64,000 bases of DNA from Augochlora pura (taxonomy: Eukaryota > Arthropoda > Insecta > Hymenoptera > Halictidae). How positions within the stretch are numbered: the stretch's first letter is position 1; each line of letters begins with the position of its first letter. The DNA lies in assembly GCF_028453695.1 (NCBI RefSeq), contig NC_135778.1, forward strand, positions 30,617,214 to 30,681,213, read 5' to 3'. Under the pieces are notes generated by a model. That model did not search any database and was not told where the DNA came from. It saw only the letters and a list, made by a program, of their open reading frames with translations. This document shows positions 22,453-34,600 of the stretch, in pieces. The position numbers and the translations under genes were made by a program.

Positions 22453-25039
22453 ACATCTGCATAAGAAAGATACCTAAAAAGTAACTTACTCTACTGCTTT
22501 AAAATTGTGATATAAGTGCCTTTCTAGCAAATATATTCATCCGTCTTGTTTTCAATCTTTAATTTCATATGTCCTAAAGAAATACCGATAGTTATTTTCT
22601 AGAAATAAGCACGCTATAAATAACAATTTTTAATTAAAATTTGAAAATGCAGTAAAAAATGTTTGTAACATCGACAATGAGTGTCAATTATAAAATTATA
22701 AGAGATTTCTACACTTAATTTTCTTTATATTATAATTTCACTAAATTCCTATATTTAGTAAGTTATCTACTAAATTTAACAAATTTATAATTTAATATCA
22801 CAATTAAACTAAAATGCCTCATACAAAAACTCGATAAACTAATAAAGGAACTATGGATAGAAAAGCATATGAAGATGGTTAGGAACTTTATAGCAGAAGC
22901 AAATTTAACGAAAAATGGGTCCAATGTTGTGGCTGTAATGACTGGGCATATAAAAAATATTATGCTGTGTTACAATCAACCCAGAGTCGAGGTTGGCTAT
23001 AACATTTCACCCGTTTTACATATTTTATTATTATAATATCTTGGATATTCCTTGATGCATAACAAAATCATCTGGAAAAAGTAGATAAGAGGTCTGTATA
23101 ATAGATTTTCGAAGACAATTTCACATAAATTATTGTATATGCAACGAAAATTAAATGTTACATACGTCATCGGCCTTCAAATTTGTTATTTAGGCAGTGA
23201 AGAAAGTGAAAGTTTCATTTAGTATTTATTCCAGTAGTGGGAAAAATTTATAGCAGTCGTTACGGAACATTTTTAAAAAATTCCAATGAAAATACAGAAA
23301 AATAAATGTTTGAATACAAAAATTTTGCATCAAGTAATATTTCTAAGCTGTAAAAATAAAAATTCTCCAATAACAGGAGCAGATATTTTTTTTAGAAGTC
23401 ATCAATATTTTCGTTCGTCAATATTTTTACATCTCTCATTCTGTCAAATTCAATTTTTGTTCAAATATTTCGTTCACTTCAAAAATACTCAAATGTCTGC
23501 AAAATCACAATGTCAAAGCAAAACAAATTGAAACCAATGAATCAAACTTAGAAGAAATCACAAAATGGGGTAGTGCATCAGGTCATTGTGGGGTAACCAA
23601 TTAGTGTGGCTTTGATTTGTTTTCGAACATAATTAATTTCATGTTCAATGAATATGTTTTGTTGAATATGACAACAGAAGTTGTGCATCATTTTGTTCAG
23701 AATATGGTTCCAAAATGAAAAATTTAGGTTTATGATAAAAAAAATTAGATGGCCTTGAAATAACCTTAAAGAAGCATGCTTTACGAAATTAGCACAGTCG
23801 TTGTATAAATATACATATATATCTTTTTTTTCTAAGAATTGTTTCCCAACAAAAAATTGATATATATTTCTCGAATAGATAAATTAATTTGAAAATTTAG
23901 AAAAAAGAAACAATTTCAATATTTTTCGAAGATGAAGTCTTAAAGTTTACATTATTTGTAGTGTTTTCAATCAGTTTCGTCATTTAAAGTTATTATAAAT
24001 ATCACAGTACTTTTGCAAAAGTAAAATCAATTTTTAGAAAATATTCTTGATTGCATGGAAAGTCATTTATTAAATTGAATCTGTTGAATGTAATGATGCT
24101 TATAACGGAGTCAGTTCTTAAACGTTGTTAAAAACGTATCGATACGTTCCCTGAGGAAGTAGAAAACGCGTTTAATTACTAACTCGTCAATACCCGATGC
24201 GCCCGAAGAAGCACACTCGATATTTTAGTTTCTGCAGTTTAGCAATCGATTTACCAGTCATTTACAGAAGAGCGCCAATTTATTTATTCATTCCAAAGAC
24301 TAATTATAATACATTTTAATTTAAAGGATCTCAATTATCAATGAAGCATCAACGTTGCATAGGCGATGCCAAAATTAATTCTATTTTTTAAGCATCGATA
24401 TTTATAATATAATAAGTTCATAGTTTTAGTTAATTTTGTTATACATACGTATACGTGTACAAATGATACAGTGCGCATATGTGAGAGATTCATTTGCTCT
24501 GTTGATCATTTCATTGAGTTGAAAGTGATAAGATTTGATGTTGTTTTATTTAAGAGATGTGATATGTTTTTGTTATTACTTATATTGTTGGATAGAGACG
24601 GGCACGTGTTACTCTGTTATTATGTTCTCTTACAGACTAAAAAGAACAACACTTGCACCGCAGGTTTACACATCGCACATTCTCACATATAAAAATTTAC
24701 AATTCCACACATGTCACACATTAATATATTAAAGTATGAAGTTACCAACTTAGAATTGATGATTATAACTATATTACTTTACGGAAAGAATTATGACATT
24801 CACCTGGAAGTTGGATTTTAAAACTTGCTTTATTTATTACTATACTCTTAAATAAACTTATGTATGACTTATGTATGTATATCAAAGTTAAATTTTATAT
24901 GCAATTGTTAAAAATTATAGCATTCTATGATGAACCTAGCACGAAAGAATTATTATTTTATAGAAAAATTAATTAAGCAATTGACTGTTTTACAGGAAAT
25001 TATTCTTCAAGATTCGCCATTGTACAATTGCTAAATGGT
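22453..25039. other. AT-rich noncoding stretch
   Basis: Nothing is recognised apart from the possible transposase tail at 22892-22980 and a GC-richer 100 bp at 24100-24210. Confidence 0.5.
22892..22980 (+). pseudogene. Possible zinc-finger tail of a pogo-like transposase
   Basis: The frame gives FNEKWVQCCGCNDWAYKKYY, which resembles the PHD-like W-x-C-x2-C-x2-WAH-x2-C ending found in some pogo/jerky-type insect transposases. The His and last Cys are replaced by Tyr here. An upstream stop limits it to about 30 residues. The assignment rests on this single motif. Confidence 0.25.
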
Positions 25040-25325
25040 AAACGACAAATGAATAAAAACCAACGAAAAATGACAATAAATTGCGACAGACGACGATAAA
25101 CGACAACAATCGACAAACGATAAGAATAACAACAAATGGTGAGTAACGATAATAAATAACAGCAAATGGCAGCAAACGATAAGTGACAAACGTCAGCAAG
25201 TGATAAACGATAACAAATGACAGCAAAGAGAAAAAAAAATAACAAACAACAACAAATAACAAACGACAAATGACGAGTGACGAACGAAAAGCTATAAACA
25301 ATAAGGAACAACAAACGACAACAAT
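25040..25325 (+). repeat. Degenerate ACAACAAATGACAAACGATAA array
   Basis: Words such as CAAACGATAA, AACAACAAAT and GACGAACGA recur every 10-12 bases. Long antisense frames over this stretch are by-products of the repeat: their translations are endless runs of hydrophobic V/I/L/F/Y/C residues. Confidence 0.8.
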
Positions 25326-26104
25326 ACTTTGATTTTTTACATTTTTAACAATAATACGCAATAATAAACGTAAGAATTCCTTCGATTGAATGATTTCGTA
25401 TTCACGGAAAGTCTCGCTGTCGGCAAGCAAAACATTTTTGATAAATGCTTGGCAAATGAGATATGGCGCTGGCGAAATTCTCGATGGATTTGCATACATA
25501 CACGTGCTCTAAAAATAGCCGGTCTAAATTGCATGCTGAAAATGAAAGCAGAGACGTTTGGAAAAATATTCTGGCCGGTTTGACCGACTTCGGGGGGTAG
25601 TTATTTGCGCCGAGGAATTTCGTAATTTCCATGCCGGGTTAAACGAGGAAATTGGATTACACGCGCAAAAGGATCAGCTCGCGTGAGTATCGAGTGTTTT
25701 GCAAACTGTAATGGCGTGGCTCGGGCCTCGCGTGCCGCTTCCAGGGGACGCGATTTCTTTTTTTCGTTCATTTTCACGCAGGTTCTCCCTCTCCCATCCC
25801 CCTTACGGTCTCGTCGGAAATTTATATATAGGGATCGTGTGGCTTTCAATCTTGCCCTCGGCACCCGTCAAGGGTCGTTTTGATGCTTTACACGTGGCCC
25901 GTTACTAGGTTACAAGGCGAAATTAGCCGTCGTTCACACGCCTTCACCTAAACGCTGTTGGACGCCGATCGACGCTACGCGACAAAAAGATAGCACACCG
26001 TGTGATTTTGTTTTGTTTTTCTTCGATACAGTTGAGTAACATCGGCTCCCGTGTTTTATAACGACAGATCACGCATTAAATGCATGTACCATAACTGGTC
26101 TAAT
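25326..26104. other. GC-richer island, unrecognised
   Basis: About 25540-25990 is GC-rich with several overlapping short frames on both strands, none like a known protein. It may be a regulatory element. Confidence 0.35.
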
Positions 26105-26106
26105 TA

Positions 26107-26296
26107 GACTGCAGATCTTTGTGTAAAATAAAAATTTCTTGGGACAATTGTAACCAATAGGAACTAAGTTACGATAAATTGCTTCTGATAATAATTTTAA
26201 GAAGTTAGAAATAGTATAACAATATTGTTAAATTCTTCTTATGCTTCGGAATTTAATACTTCAGGATTTCGCCATAAATGCATAAATTCCGCAGTC
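26107..26296. mobile_element. TA-flanked MITE, copy 1 (190 bp)
   Basis: It begins GACTGCAGATCTTTGTG after TA and ends TGCATAAATTCCGCAGTC, giving a 17-18 bp imperfect TIR. It is collinear with 41354-41552 over its full length (for example TAATTCTTCTTATG-type and CATAAATGCATAAA blocks) and shares ends with 31461-31647. The TA target fits Tc1/mariner-type MITEs. Confidence 0.8.
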
Positions 26297-26628
26297 CAGT
26301 TATAATAAACGTGAGGAGAGTCATTAAGAATTGTTATTTTTATTCATATGTTTTCAGTTATAAATAATTGCTACGTTCTCAGCCGAAATTTTGTTGTTTG
26401 TATGTTACATACGGACCTTTCCCACCGTTTCTTAAAAATCTGTCTCCGTGCAACAATACGAACATTTTATCTCCCCTTTCACGATTTCTAGGCCGCTGCC
26501 AGAAATTTCCCATAAACAGAGCGTCCCCTGCATTAGATACTAGACGCCACATATTTTTTATACCACAAATCTGGCCACACGAAACCTGGGAGACTCATCC
26601 CTGGCCGCCATATTCCATCAAATTTCGG

Positions 26629-26672
26629 GGTATAAAAGGGGCCCGTTTTCTTCCCTTACCGGGCAGTACGTA
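26629..26672 (+). promoter_or_regulatory. TATA-box core promoter candidate
   Basis: GGTATAAAAGGGGCC is a near-ideal TATA element. About 30 bases downstream, GGGCAGTACG offers an initiator-like CAGT. The transcript it would drive is unknown. Confidence 0.35.
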
Positions 26673-26795
26673 AGCAAATTCGGCAGGGTATAGACTACGT
26701 GTAATTCTTATTAAAACTGTCAGGCTGTACGAACGCCCGCATTTCTCAATACATGAGAACCGAGAATGCCGGATTTAGGTATCGCGTTACACTTT

Positions 26796-26826
26796 AACAC
26801 TTCAACACTTCAACACTTCAACACTT
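26796..26826 (+). repeat. (AACACTTC)4 microsatellite
   Basis: Four near-perfect 8-bp units, directly visible. Confidence 0.9.
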
Positions 26827-26934
26827 GTGATAGATTCAGTTCTCTGTAGAATATATTTTAGTATTTCTATATCGAAACTTAGAGTCAAGTTTATTCATCG
26901 TTTACATCCTTTTTTGCCAGTTGCTAGTATTATA

Positions 26935-27155
26935 TCCACCACGGTGTATCTTTGCCGCTCGAGGTACACCAACTAAAGAGTTACAAGGCTAAGTTTTCCT
27001 CCTCCTTATTCCGCTCGTAGGCCCCGACGGTGAAACAGACGTCGGCACATCTACGAGTACCTTTCCTGTGGATCCCGATGGTGAAACAGACATCGGCTCG
27101 TCCACGCTTTCCTATCAGTGTGGGTCTCGGCGGTGAAACAGACCTCGGCTCGTCC
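26935..27155 (-). mobile_element. LTR relic, antisense, related to 11722/18650 family
   Basis: On the minus strand it carries hairpin units with loop TCTGTTTCAC (27119-27155, 27068-27105, 27014-27057) followed by TACCTCGAGCGGCAAAGATAC, the same order as hairpin units followed by CGAGCGGCAAAGGTGTATC in the plus-strand LTRs. It is a diverged subfamily; ends are lost. Confidence 0.75.
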
Positions 27156-27689
27156 GCAATTGTTTAATCCATATACCCCCAATTCGACAAAAACAACGAA
27201 TGATGGAGTTCTTTGCGATATTTGAGGAGCGATTTCGATGGTTAGCGATGTGAAGTGTTACTTTGATAGTTGAATTAAATGCATTGGTTAGCGGTTCGAG
27301 GCGAGAGTTTGATGTTTGAAGCAAATGCATTGTTTAGCGATTCGTAATGATAGATTTTGTCGTATTCTGTCCGCCATTACCTCAGTTTTTTGGTGATTGG
27401 TTCAGGATAAGTTTTGGTGGAAAAAGGGAATATTGTTGATCAGTAAATGGTGCATCGTATAGGAACTTGGCTGGTGAGGAGTGGGATCTATCGTAAAGTT
27501 ACGTTTTACATGGATGTTATATATTTTTCGACATTGCGTCATTCAACAAACTGTAAATAACTGGTTGTGTCTGTTACGTTTAATATAAACTTAATACACA
27601 ATAACTATATACAATTTAGATAAAGAAAATTAATTCAGTTATTAAATGAAATTAATTAATTTAAATCACACACAATTTTTGTCTTGAGA

Positions 27690-27765
27690 AATTTATTGTT
27701 CAGTGCATATTTTGAACATTATAGAAGGTACATAAATTGCGTGGACCACCTCGTACATTTGTTAC
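27690..27765 (+). repeat. Dispersed repeat, copy 1
   Basis: GCATATTTTGAACATTATAG, then AAGGTACATAAATTG and CGTGGACCACC match the ordered blocks at 36030-36105, which ends CCACCCTGTATA. Probably the tail of an element of the ACAGGGTG-end class. Confidence 0.6.
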
Positions 27766-28466
27766 TGTTAGAATGTAATATAAAGTATTTGCTCTTGATG
27801 CTTCGTGGACCCAGTTCAAAGCAAAACACGTCGAAGTAAAATAAAGCAAAACGCAATTCTAGGGAAAATAAACGAACAGTTTGAATGTTGTTAAAAGTTT
27901 TACAAAAGTAGTAAATACGTACATACATCTGCTTTAACACGAAGTACCACGATAACAAACTCGCAATAGTAAAAGAGTAAAACTCGCATTTTCTCAACTC
28001 AAAGCAATAGAACTTTCACGTATGAATAAAAAAAAACATATTGTCCATGCTTCTTATCACAAATTTAAATCGTCGTACTTTTAAACGCGTTTCTCTATGA
28101 ATCTGGTAATTCCGAATAATTGTCACATGATCTTAAACCATAAAGCATCTACTGATAAAGTCTCGAGTAGAGCAGTTCGGTAAATTAGTATGAAACGTAT
28201 GGCGAGCGTAAAATGGAGCGTAAAAGGGAGAAGTCAAGGAAAAACGCGACGGAAGTTCGACGGGGAAGACAAGGACACAGCAGTAATCGCGGCGTTACAG
28301 TTGTCGCATAATTGAAATAATAGCGACTAACGTTCGTGTATAAGGGTGGTATAAGGGTTGGCCAACTAAGTGGAGACTGATTACGCTTCCCTATCCAGAA
28401 AACATCAAATCTGCACGAGCGCTTGGAACTAGGGGTTTCACACGTCGCATTAATTTTCATTCGACC

Positions 28467-28496
28467 GTTAAGGGCACCACGTGCGGCCCTTAACGT
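28467..28496. repeat. Perfect inverted repeat CGTTAAGGGC / GCCCTTAACG
   Basis: Two perfect 10-bp arms flank a 10-bp centre containing CACGTG. It may be a binding site or the core of a short TTAA-type palindrome. Confidence 0.8.
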
Positions 28497-29238
28497 TTCG
28501 GGGTTAATTTGTTCAAGGCGACACAAATGCCAAGTGCTCTAGTTAACTGCATGCGAGTACATTTGCACCTACTACAATACGTAACGCTTCAGAATGTACA
28601 GGTTGTCGTGAAATTATACGGGATATCACCATGAATGGGACACACATTGAATGAAACGTTATAGTTATCTCAAAAATTCTGAATCTTTTTATAATAATAT
28701 TATACCTGTTTCGTAACTATATTATGCATATTTCATCACATATGTATAATTTGAAGCCATTACCATTTAATACATCACTATGTCAATTAATTCTTTTTTA
28801 ACCTCGAAAGTAATATTTTTCTTTCTACCCGTAACGTTGTATAAAGTATTGTCACTTTTGATTAAGTTTGCATTTATTGCATTCGATCAAGTATGTCCTC
28901 AAGCATGTTGACGTATAGCATTGGGCTTTTATTTCAATAACTATATACCTAATACTATTTTATGCAGAATTCAGCACTTTAACCGAAACCAGGAGGAAAT
29001 CTTAAGTGTTCCATTTAAAAAACTGAAGGTGACTTTCGTATCTTCATATGAAAGCAAAATAATAGAATACTGATTCTAATACTATGTATTGATTAGAGAA
29101 ACTTATACCTAAAACTTTTTTTCATACAACAAATGTTTTATGAGCTGCTTTACTTCGTCTTGTTACAAGACTCACCCTGTACATAGAAAACACCGATGCA
29201 AGAGGTTGCACAGTTCCTTGAATGAGCTGGAGCACAGT

Positions 29239-29477
29239 CCCTTTGCACTCAAGTGGTGACTCTGAGACGCCAGTAAAATTGTTCTATCACGTTCCAAAAT
29301 AATGTTTATATTAACAATGATTAGATGTAAAAAAATTATTAAAAGTGAAACTGTTGGAATGAGTCAGAAGAATCAATTTCATATGCATAAAAATGCATTT
29401 CGTCACGTAAAATGGAAATACTAAAAGCTAGAAAAATTATCTTAGATTTACAGTTGAATAGCTTCGAGAGCAAATGG
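29239..29477. mobile_element. piggyBac-like MITE, copy 1 (239 bp)
   Basis: It begins CCCTTTGCACTCAAGTGG and ends CTTCGAGAGCAAATGG followed by TTAA (29478-29481), so the ends form imperfect TIRs. It is collinear with 36438-36677 (shared AAATTGTTCTATCACGTTCC and AATTTCATATGCAT). CCCTTTG next to TTAA is typical of piggyBac-type MITEs. The left TTAA is not preserved. Confidence 0.8.
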
Positions 29478-29860
29478 TTAAAAATGAAAATATCCAAACA
29501 CCGAGTTCTAGACTGGAATGGCCCTTTGACAGGTTAACGTCGGCGTGTATCTTTGCGTCGTTCGTTTTCAAGTGTTTTGAAGGGGAAGAGGAAAATCCGC
29601 CGGCATTCCGATAGCGACGAAAGGAGGTGGTGACAACGCGAAAGAGACACGTTCATATAGAATTAACTTCTTTCTTTCCCGACCAGCAAAGACGCACTTC
29701 ACTTCGGAGACAATGGGAGCTCGCGTGCTCGGCGAGGTCAGCTCCTTACCGGAAGATGAAGTATCTCGGCAAGAGCGCTCTTCAAGGCGCTGGAGTATAC
29801 AAACAGGTCGCTAATGGGCGCTTCTGCACATTCTATTTCAGAGGACCTAGTCGGGCTTAC

Positions 29861-29938
29861 TCTCCCCCTCCCTTTCCCTCCCCCCCCTCTCTCTTTCTCT
29901 CTTCTCCTCTCATCTCTTTCCTTTTCCCGTCTATCTTC
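29861..29938 (+). repeat. Polypyrimidine tract
   Basis: Nearly 80 bases of C and T with few interruptions (CTCCCCCTCCCTTTCCCTC and similar). Confidence 0.9.
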
Positions 29939-30475
29939 GCTGCCGGGACGATCGACTTTGAAATTCCTTTTATAACCGAAGCAACCGGGAATTTACCGCG
30001 AAAATACAAAAGACCGCCATTTTCTTTTAAATCGTCTCCGGTGACGGAATCAGTTTGGCTGAAAAATATTTTCGAAATCGTGGCGCAGTCCGAGGGAATT
30101 CGATAATGTAAAATAATTTTCCAAGGGATTGTAAATGAAAATGAACTTCGTGTTTTCAATTTATAAATTCTGAATGCACGAGAAAAATGAGAGAATATAT
30201 AGGGTATTCGAGTAAGTATCTCATAAATGGTTGAAAGTACGACAATGTTTTATACGAGACACGACTTTAAGTCAACTAAATGAGGTATGTTATTATATTT
30301 TATTTGAATGGATACGTGTAATTTCTGTTTGTACATTTAGTTAGGTAACATCAGTTGCAATTAAATGGTATCTTGTTAAAAACTGCTATTCAGCGACATG
30401 ACAGATATTGGATATGAACTTCAACTCGAAAATAAATAGATAGTATCATTCCAAGTATTTTTGGATAGAGAGAAA

Positions 30476-30482
<7 letters not shown>

Positions 30483-30510
<28 letters not shown>
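30483..30510 (+). repeat. (AG)n microsatellite
   Basis: Fourteen AG units, directly visible. Confidence 0.95.
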
Positions 30511-30513
<3 letters not shown>

Positions 30514-31460
30514 GAGAAATATTTAAAAGTTTTCTCACTCCTATGTATAAAACAAGAGGCAATTCAAATAATCTTGACTACACAGGATGTCCCATTTACA
30601 TTAATGCATTCATTTGTTTCCTAAATTATAGTTCGCTTCAAAAAGGTTTTAAGTGTAATTAAAGTTTCGGCGAAGTAATAATTGGCTTAAATGCACGAAA
30701 ACTGTGAGGATTAGACATTGATGCTTTAGATTTCTGTATACACTAAGGTCGTTTATGTACGAGTTAAAGAATACATTTAACAAAAGCGGAAAAATTCTAT
30801 AATACTGTCCGCGGTTTTTCATTCGTAGCTTTCGGTAATAGGAAAATCTTAATACATTAGTTCCGTAATGAAACCCGTGACAACTCTGTGATCTAACGCG
30901 AGGCAACTCGGTATCCCATTACCTAAATTAGTTTTCCTGCCACCACGGACAACGAGTTCGTATTTATTTCATAACGGAAGCTGGAAGTCCTGATGCTAGA
31001 ATCTCCTTCCAGGATGTCACTGAATCGTGGATTATGCACACATATCGTCTTTTACACTTGAAAATTCGAAGGTTTTTAGTGATCTTTTATCTATTCATGT
31101 AAATATAATATATAAATGTAGATAAAATTTATAAGATCAATTATCTTAAAGTGAAATAATCACGTAATTTCCTGTCTACAATGTCTTTACAATATCTGTA
31201 TATTTTCAGCTGAAATCTACGAAAAAATGAACTTCTTCTTGCATTTCATATCATTTAGTCCTCTAGTTAACAACTAGATATTTGTAGAACGCTAAAGGAT
31301 TAATTTGTTGGGAAATTAAAGAAAAATGGAAATAATGTAAATGTCCCAATTATTAATGCTTCAAAAATATATTTATACCAGTTATCATGGCCTGATATTT
31401 CTAATTTGTTTTTGATGCGTTTTTGAATATATTTATGCTAAATTAACTTCTTGATAACTA

Positions 31461-31647
31461 GACTGCGGGCTTTATCTATTTATGACAAAAATAAAGAAGT
31501 TCAATGTGAAATTGTCTAAAAACGAAATATATTTAAGAATGTTAACACGCTATTTCTTTATTTGTCTCCATTATTAAGATAAATGTGCATTTTCTGTTGC
31601 TTAAAATTGATACAGAAAATTTTTATTTCGCATAATGATCCGCAATC
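31461..31647. mobile_element. TA-flanked MITE, copy 3 (187 bp)
   Basis: It starts GACTGCGGGCTTTATC after CTA and ends CATAATGATCCGCAATC before TA, the same ends as 26107-26296 and 41354-41552. The interior is more diverged. Confidence 0.65.
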
Positions 31648-34600
31648 TAATAATGAAAATCTCCTCTAAAATCTCCTCTTAAAAGTAGCTTAATACGAAT
31701 ACGTTCGCCTTTTCAATATTTGCATCGTTGGGTAAGTAATTATGGTATTCATATATGCCCAGATATGCGAAGAAAATATGAAACTACAAGGTGTCCCAAA
31801 AGTCACTCGCAATCAGGAAATGAGGGGTTCCCTTGATGTCGCCTTTCATTGCAAAAAAAAAATTGCAATTTATATCAAATCAGGCGCCATAATAAATTTC
31901 GTGGAAGAGGATGTTGTGGTGGGTAGGGAGAAGGGTATGGCGATCGCGAATTTACACTTTATCGGTTAGCCATGCTCGTATACGTCATGAGCATGGGATT
32001 TAAGGGGTTATTGAATATTTATGATACCATTTGACTCAGGTGTACCTCTATTAACAATTACTTTACGCTGTATTATTATCATAAATTACTCGTGTTGCAA
32101 TATTATTCACAGTATAATTAAATTAATATAAACAGTTCGAAATTATTTTGAAATTGAAGTTTAAATTTGAATTTCCTCAGTAGTCTTTAATTATCAATTC
32201 AAAATTGTATATGTATATATGTATATATATAATAATTGCATATGTATAATATTAAAATTTTGAATTATAAATTTCAGAAAAATTCAGTATTATATCAGCA
32301 GATATAATTTGAACGAATTACTTAACAGTATAAATAAGAATTGTGATAGGAATAAAACAGATTGGTAATAGGAAATAATTAAATTTTAAATATTGACTAC
32401 ATTGTTTGCAGTGTCGCAGTATATAGTATTAATATAAAATATATCGTATTGCATATTATTATATATACATGTATAGTCCTCATGCGACAGGAAGACACCT
32501 TCGTGTTCACATTCCTCCTCTTACTAGCTGCCCCATCGCTGTAGTATTATTAATACTATACATTTAATAAATCCAAATATTTTTACAACAAATGCAAGTT
32601 TAAAAAATACGTAACAACAGGTATGTCTACAAAAATCCAAATATCTCTGTTTCATATTTATTACGAGGGATCTTTTAACGGATGAAACGAATATTACACT
32701 TGTTTCAGATTTTATGAAGTAATCATTTTCGTGAAGATTTGCCGTCTAATCATGACTAATTACCACGTGATACCGTTAAACGAGGTAAGCAAGCCTGACA
32801 AGTGTATTCACGGTGTTAGAACGATGATTAATTATGTGGAAACGTCTTCATCGGAGCACGCAACACTCCTTCTTTTCGTCAGCATACAGAGAAAGAGCAC
32901 GATAGAGCTTGGTTCGTTTATCCCTGGCACTCGGGAGCTTCGGGAAATTGGAATGTGCAACAGATTATAAAATTGAGAACGTGATAGTTGGCACGTATCC
33001 CATGCGGTAGTTTCATTCATGGTACTTCTCGGTTTGTTTTTTTATAATATTTTATTTGTCAGATAGAGTCATATTCGCGATGGACTTGGTAGCGACCCTA
33101 TCAAGAATGTAGAAGTACCTTTGACAGAAATTAATGCACCGAAATATATATATTATTACATAGATACATAGTTATTTTTCACATTTGTTTCAAATAATTA
33201 GGTAATTATATGACAAATAATTCTTTTCTACGATTATATTTCAAAGAAGCCATTTAACTGTTTCCTTAATTTGTTCTTGAGTGCATTATTTTGGAACATA
33301 TGTAGAAACATATTTCAGATTATCAGATTAAATATCATATATCAGATTAAAAGACACGTTTAAAAAATTTCATTTAACATTATTGCCAAAGAGGTGAAAG
33401 GGCACCTTTTAAAATTTCATTCGAATATTATTTTTGTCAAGATAGTCGAAGGACAACAATTCAATATTGTATTCTAAGTTTTCTAAATTTTCAACGTTAC
33501 CTGTAATGATTATAAAATTAATTTGATAAAAATAGGTATACGTATGTAAAAGTCACTAGAAATAGTATTAATTAAATATTTATCTAGGATTTTTGCAAGA
33601 ATGTATACAAGACATTAGGAAAGTAGATGCGAACGATTCTTTGATAACAGCTCGACTTTGCGAACTTCTCGAAATGAATAACGAAGAAAAGAGTCATCAA
33701 ATGGAGAAAAAGTAAAAAGATAAGAGTAGGTCGCGGCGAGCTGTAAAATCAAATGTAACACTTGGATGAGTCGCGGCTCAAATAAATTTAACATGAACCT
33801 TCGCATTTCGTGTTTTCACACCGGATTTGTTTAGCGAGAAGCGCGTCCTCGGGAAACTAGTCCTCTACGTGCACTATACTGACGATGCACTCCTCTCTAC
33901 CGCGCAATGCCATGAATAATTGCACTGTAGGAGTTTTAACTGTTTTTTTTTCTGGACTTCTAACTTGAAATAGGTCAACTGGGGCAGGTTTCTATGAGCT
34001 GAATGCGAATCTGTAATTTCCTTTGCAATTCCAATAAACAGTTCTCAAGAAAATCGATTTTAAACAAACGCAAATGTTCAGGCTCTATTGATATCTTTTT
34101 TCTTTAATTCACACAAGTGTTTCGGAGTTTCATTTACTTTCCGATTCTCGATGTTAAACACTGTCGTATTTATTTTTGTTTACATTTTAAAAAGCATTTC
34201 TTACAGGCCAAGCACAATTTGAAATATGGAACGGAAAACTGAACTTAGTATCGTAGTACCATATAAAATTTATAAAAGTCCATGGAGCAAATTTTGGTGA
34301 AATTTTTGCTTGACTTTGTAAGTTCAATATTTTTTAAGATATTCAGCTGATCTTTCATGTTTATGTAAAGGTTATGTCACTTTTTCTTTCTTCTGATCAA
34401 ATTGTCTTCTGAAAGGTATTTCTTGTCATTTAAGAACGTCATATGTTACAAAAAAATGTTTCTAACAAAAGTTGTACATGTTTTCACGTAGAGTATGATT
34501 CCAAAATAAAAAATATTTGTTTACGATAAAGAAGAAAACAAGAAGACCTTCGAAACAAAATCTGGCAGAGTCAATTGACTTCCCATTCGAAATATTTAAA

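Larger units (their letters stand above)
26297..26934. other. Noncoding stretch with GC-richer block
   Basis: 26400-26700 is GC-richer and holds GGGGTATAAAAGGGGCC at about 26629, a very good TATA-box context, with TTACCGGGCAGTACG about 25-30 bases further. This could be a core promoter on the plus strand. No downstream gene is recognised. Confidence 0.35.
27156..29238. other. Noncoding stretch with one palindrome and a dispersed repeat
   Basis: 27690-27765 shares a block with 36030-36105 (GCATATTTTGAA...GTGGACCACC). 28190-28560 is GC-richer and includes a 10-bp-arm palindrome at 28467. The rest is AT-rich. Confidence 0.45.
29478..31460. other. Noncoding stretch with GC-rich island 29520-30110
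   Basis: The island contains a polypyrimidine tract and a long fortuitous frame without family resemblance. ACAGGATGTCCCA occurs at 30582-30594. From 30880 to 31030 there is another small GC-richer patch; otherwise it is AT-rich. Confidence 0.4.

Noticed and set aside
24990..25499. 169-residue antisense frame rich in V/I/L/F/Y, looking like a multi-pass membrane protein
   Set aside because: It lies on the degenerate ACAACAAATGACAAACGATAA repeat; hydrophobicity follows from the repeat words and another antisense frame over the same bases looks the same.
29627..30106. 159-residue frame with a Pro/Ser/Leu-rich middle
   Set aside because: The middle is a translated polypyrimidine tract; the flanks show no domain, and an antisense frame is also open.
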